In this document: positions 12,862-13,990 of the stretch, in pieces
How the letters are laid out: each line of letters starts with the position of its first letter
Numbering within the stretch: the stretch's first letter is position 1
From: Nitratifractor sp.
Lineage (GTDB): Bacteria; Campylobacterota; Campylobacteria; Campylobacterales; Sulfurovaceae
Length of the DNA: 13,990 nt
Assembly: GCA_015490055.1 (NCBI GenBank)
Contig: WFYP01000268.1
Coordinates: 1-13,990 of the forward strand
Reading direction: 5' to 3'
Notes under the pieces: model-generated
What the model was told of the DNA's origin: nothing
What the model saw: the letters and a program-made list of their open reading frames with translations, nothing else
The model's database searches: none
Translations under genes and position numbers: made by a program

Positions 12862-13428
12862 ATGTATAAAAATCGAAAATCTATTCGCTTAAAACATTAT
12901 GACTATTCAAGAAGTGGACTATATTTTATAACAATCTGTGTCAATCATGGCATATCACTATTTGGACACATAAACAAGAATAGTATGATACTAAACGACG
13001 CTGGCAAAATGATTAAAAAATGCTACTACGAATTAGAGGGCAGATTTAAAACTCTAAAATGCCACGAAATGGTAATAATGCCAAACCATTTCCACTGCAT
13101 CATAGAAATCGTAGGGGCACCCCTCGTGGGTGCCCAAAATAGCAATAACATAAATAATAGGCACCCACAAACAAAAGGGCAACCACAAGGGATTGCCCCT
13201 ACAGTGGGCGATATTATCGGTGCATTTAAATCTATAATAACAAATGAATACATCTATGGCGTAAAACATAAAAACTGGCAACCATTCAACAAAAAACTAT
13301 GGCAAAGAAACTACTGGGAACATGTTATACGAGATGAAGAGTCATATTTAAAACTTTTAGAATATATAAAAAATAACCCACAAAAATGGGAACTAGACAG
13401 CCTAAACCCCAACAGAAAACAACAATAA
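12862..13428 (+). CDS. REP-associated tyrosine transposase (RAYT, IS200-like Y1 family)
   Basis: A single-strand DNA transposase-like HUH enzyme of 188 residues, thought to act on REP palindromes. Visible are the N-terminal RKSIRLKHYDYSRSGLYFITICV (5-27), the HUH motif MPNHFHCII (His76, His78), and QRNYWEHVIRDEESYLKLLEYI, whose Tyr151 is the expected nucleophile. Residues about 84-115 (VGAPLVGAQ...GQPQGIAPTVG) are encoded by an inverted REP pair inside the gene (13111-13202) and then lead into IIGAFKSIITNEY. The ORF starts 6 bases after the siroheme decarboxylase stop, so it may be read from that promoter; no strong ribosome-binding site is seen. A second, non-coding copy of residues 74-115 follows its stop codon. 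Confidence 0.93.
   Translation: MYKNRKSIRLKHYDYSRSGLYFITICVNHGISLFGHINKNSMILNDAGKMIKKCYYELEGRFKTLKCHEMVIMPNHFHCIIEIVGAPLVGAQNSNNINNRHPQTKGQPQGIAPTVGDIIGAFKSIITNEYIYGVKHKNWQPFNKKLWQRNYWEHVIRDEESYLKLLEYIKNNPQKWELDSLNPNRKQQ
13111..13202 (+). repeat. REP pair (BIME-like) inside the RAYT coding sequence
   Basis: A 92-bp element bounded by gtagggg and cccctac. The left half forms gggcaccc-ctcgt-gggtgccc. The right half (gggcaaccacaagggattgccc) is the same hairpin type in opposite orientation. It stays in frame with the transposase. An equally long copy is at 13462-13553. Confidence 0.85.
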
Positions 13429-13431
13429 ACA

Positions 13432-13566
13432 CCAAGGAATTTTCACCACATCATCAAAATCGTAGGGGTGCCCCTCGTGGGTACCCAAAACAACAACAGC
13501 CAAAACGACCACCATTCGCGAACAAAAGGGCAACCACAAGGGATTACCCCTACAGTTTACAGATAG
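13432..13566 (+). pseudogene. RAYT gene fragment carrying a second REP pair
   Basis: Starting three bases after the transposase stop and in the same frame, this segment reads PRNFHHIIKIVGVPLVGTQ...KGQPQGITPTVYR and then stops. It aligns without gaps to residues 74-115 of the transposase (PNHFHCIIEIVGAPLVGAQ...). The 30 bases before the REP match the coding copy at 22 positions, and the REP itself (13462-13553) is also 92 bp. It is a remnant of a RAYT gene, or a REP copied together with flanking coding DNA. It has no start codon or ribosome-binding site and is too short to be functional. Confidence 0.75.
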
Positions 13567-13990
13567 AAACAGTATCACCCAATCTATCATCGCCATAATA
13601 ATACTCTTCAAGTAATGGAATAATCTTATACTCTAATACAAACTTTAATTCTTCACTATTTTTTATATCCATAAAATAACTATGCCCAAGCTGGTAATCT
13701 TCTCCTAAATCGTCTTTGATTTTATCATTTAACTTTACAAATATCTTTCTTGCAACTTCATCATCTATCAAATCAGCTTTTGGCTCCATTTTCAAAAAAG
13801 TAAAGCGTCGTCTTAAGGCAATATCTATAAGAGCAATAGATTTATCAGTGCTATTCATTGTGCCAATAATATAAAGATTAGAAGGCACCTTAAATGGCTT
13901 TTTAGAGTAAGGCAGAGTTACCTCCAAAACATCTCTTTTATCCTCCTCTATTAGCGTAATTAACTCTCCAAATATTTTAGAGATATTTCC
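13550..13990 (-). CDS. McrB-like AAA+ restriction/defence ATPase, C-terminal part (5' end outside window)
   Basis: The open frame enters from the right edge and encodes the C-terminal part of an McrB-family AAA+ motor: GNISKIFGELITLIEEDKRD directly follows where a Walker B DEINR would lie outside the window, then sensor-1 GTMNSTDKSIALIDIALRRRF with the arginine-finger RR, then LGEDYQLGHSYFMDI and a helical end (IIPLLEEYYYGDD). McrB hydrolyses GTP to drive the McrC nuclease against modified DNA, though many relatives sit in other defence systems. The TTG at 13927 is internal. The stop codon (13550-13552) lies inside the REP arm of the RAYT fragment, so the last few residues (about CKL) come from repeat DNA. 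Any McrC partner would normally lie downstream but is not there; instead there is the RAYT region. Confidence 0.85.
   Translation of the reverse strand, partial: GNISKIFGELITLIEEDKRDVLEVTLPYSKKPFKVPSNLYIIGTMNSTDKSIALIDIALRRRFTFLKMEPKADLIDDEVARKIFVKLNDKIKDDLGEDYQLGHSYFMDIKNSEELKFVLEYKIIPLLEEYYYGDDRLGDTVSICKL

Noticed and set aside
13026..13281. Open frames antisense to the RAYT gene
   Set aside because: They arise from the palindromic REP read on the other strand and have no start context.
13386..13598. An open frame overlapping the RAYT 3' end
   Set aside because: It runs out of frame over the transposase end and the REP copy, is low-complexity, and lacks a ribosome-binding site.
13925..13927. 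TTG as the start of the McrB-like gene
   Set aside because: The frame continues upstream with conserved McrB sequence (GNISKIFGELITLIE) to the window edge.

Overview
The window looks like chromosomal DNA from a member of the Campylobacterota (Epsilonproteobacteria), most likely a sulfur-oxidising or denitrifying Sulfurimonas/Sulfurovum-type organism. This rests on the low-GC coding style, a CetB-like energy-taxis PAS protein, a yraN/trxA/trxB neighbourhood that I recall from Helicobacter and Campylobacter, and a fused siroheme decarboxylase of the kind used for heme d1 or alternative heme synthesis. The genus is inference; no rRNA or tRNA gene is present.

Layout. 1-2509 (+): 3' part of mscL with an unusual C-terminal zinc ribbon, then a cetB-like PAS gene tightly coupled to pyruvate kinase. 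2509-2730: a hairpin-rich repeat. 2731-5284 (-): a divergent ClC-family transporter and two tandem paralogous genes, one a lipoprotein, the other membrane-anchored or secreted. 5354-5614 (+): a small HTH-like protein. 5615-5890: a second copy of the repeat in opposite orientation, so about 2.9 kb sits between inverted repeats. 5891-8613 (-): yraN, a PhyH-family oxygenase, thioredoxin and thioredoxin reductase. 7403-7528 and 8831-9024 hold arrays of degenerate 7-bp repeats, and 8679-8799 holds a long inverted repeat.

9022-11738 (-): an FdhF-type molybdopterin oxidoreductase and a Met8/CysG-N type siroheme synthase. Divergent from these at 11845 (+) is a two-domain AhbA/AhbB (NirD/NirL) siroheme decarboxylase. 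The divergent spacer holds a near-consensus FNR/CRP-type box placed exactly where a class II activator site would sit. Together these suggest an anaerobically controlled siroheme-to-heme d1 (or Ahb heme) locus with an associated molybdoenzyme.

12862-13566 (+): a REP-associated tyrosine transposase (RAYT) with a REP-pair palindrome inside its own reading frame, followed 351 bp later by a second, in-frame copy of that segment carrying part of the transposase HUH motif. The copy runs into the 3' end of an McrB-like AAA+ gene (-), which leaves the window at the right edge.

I see no CRISPR array, prophage or clearly new multi-gene system. The most unusual material is the non-coding and repeat layer: the heptamer arrays, the inverted repeats in both convergent junctions, and the RAYT/REP duplication.
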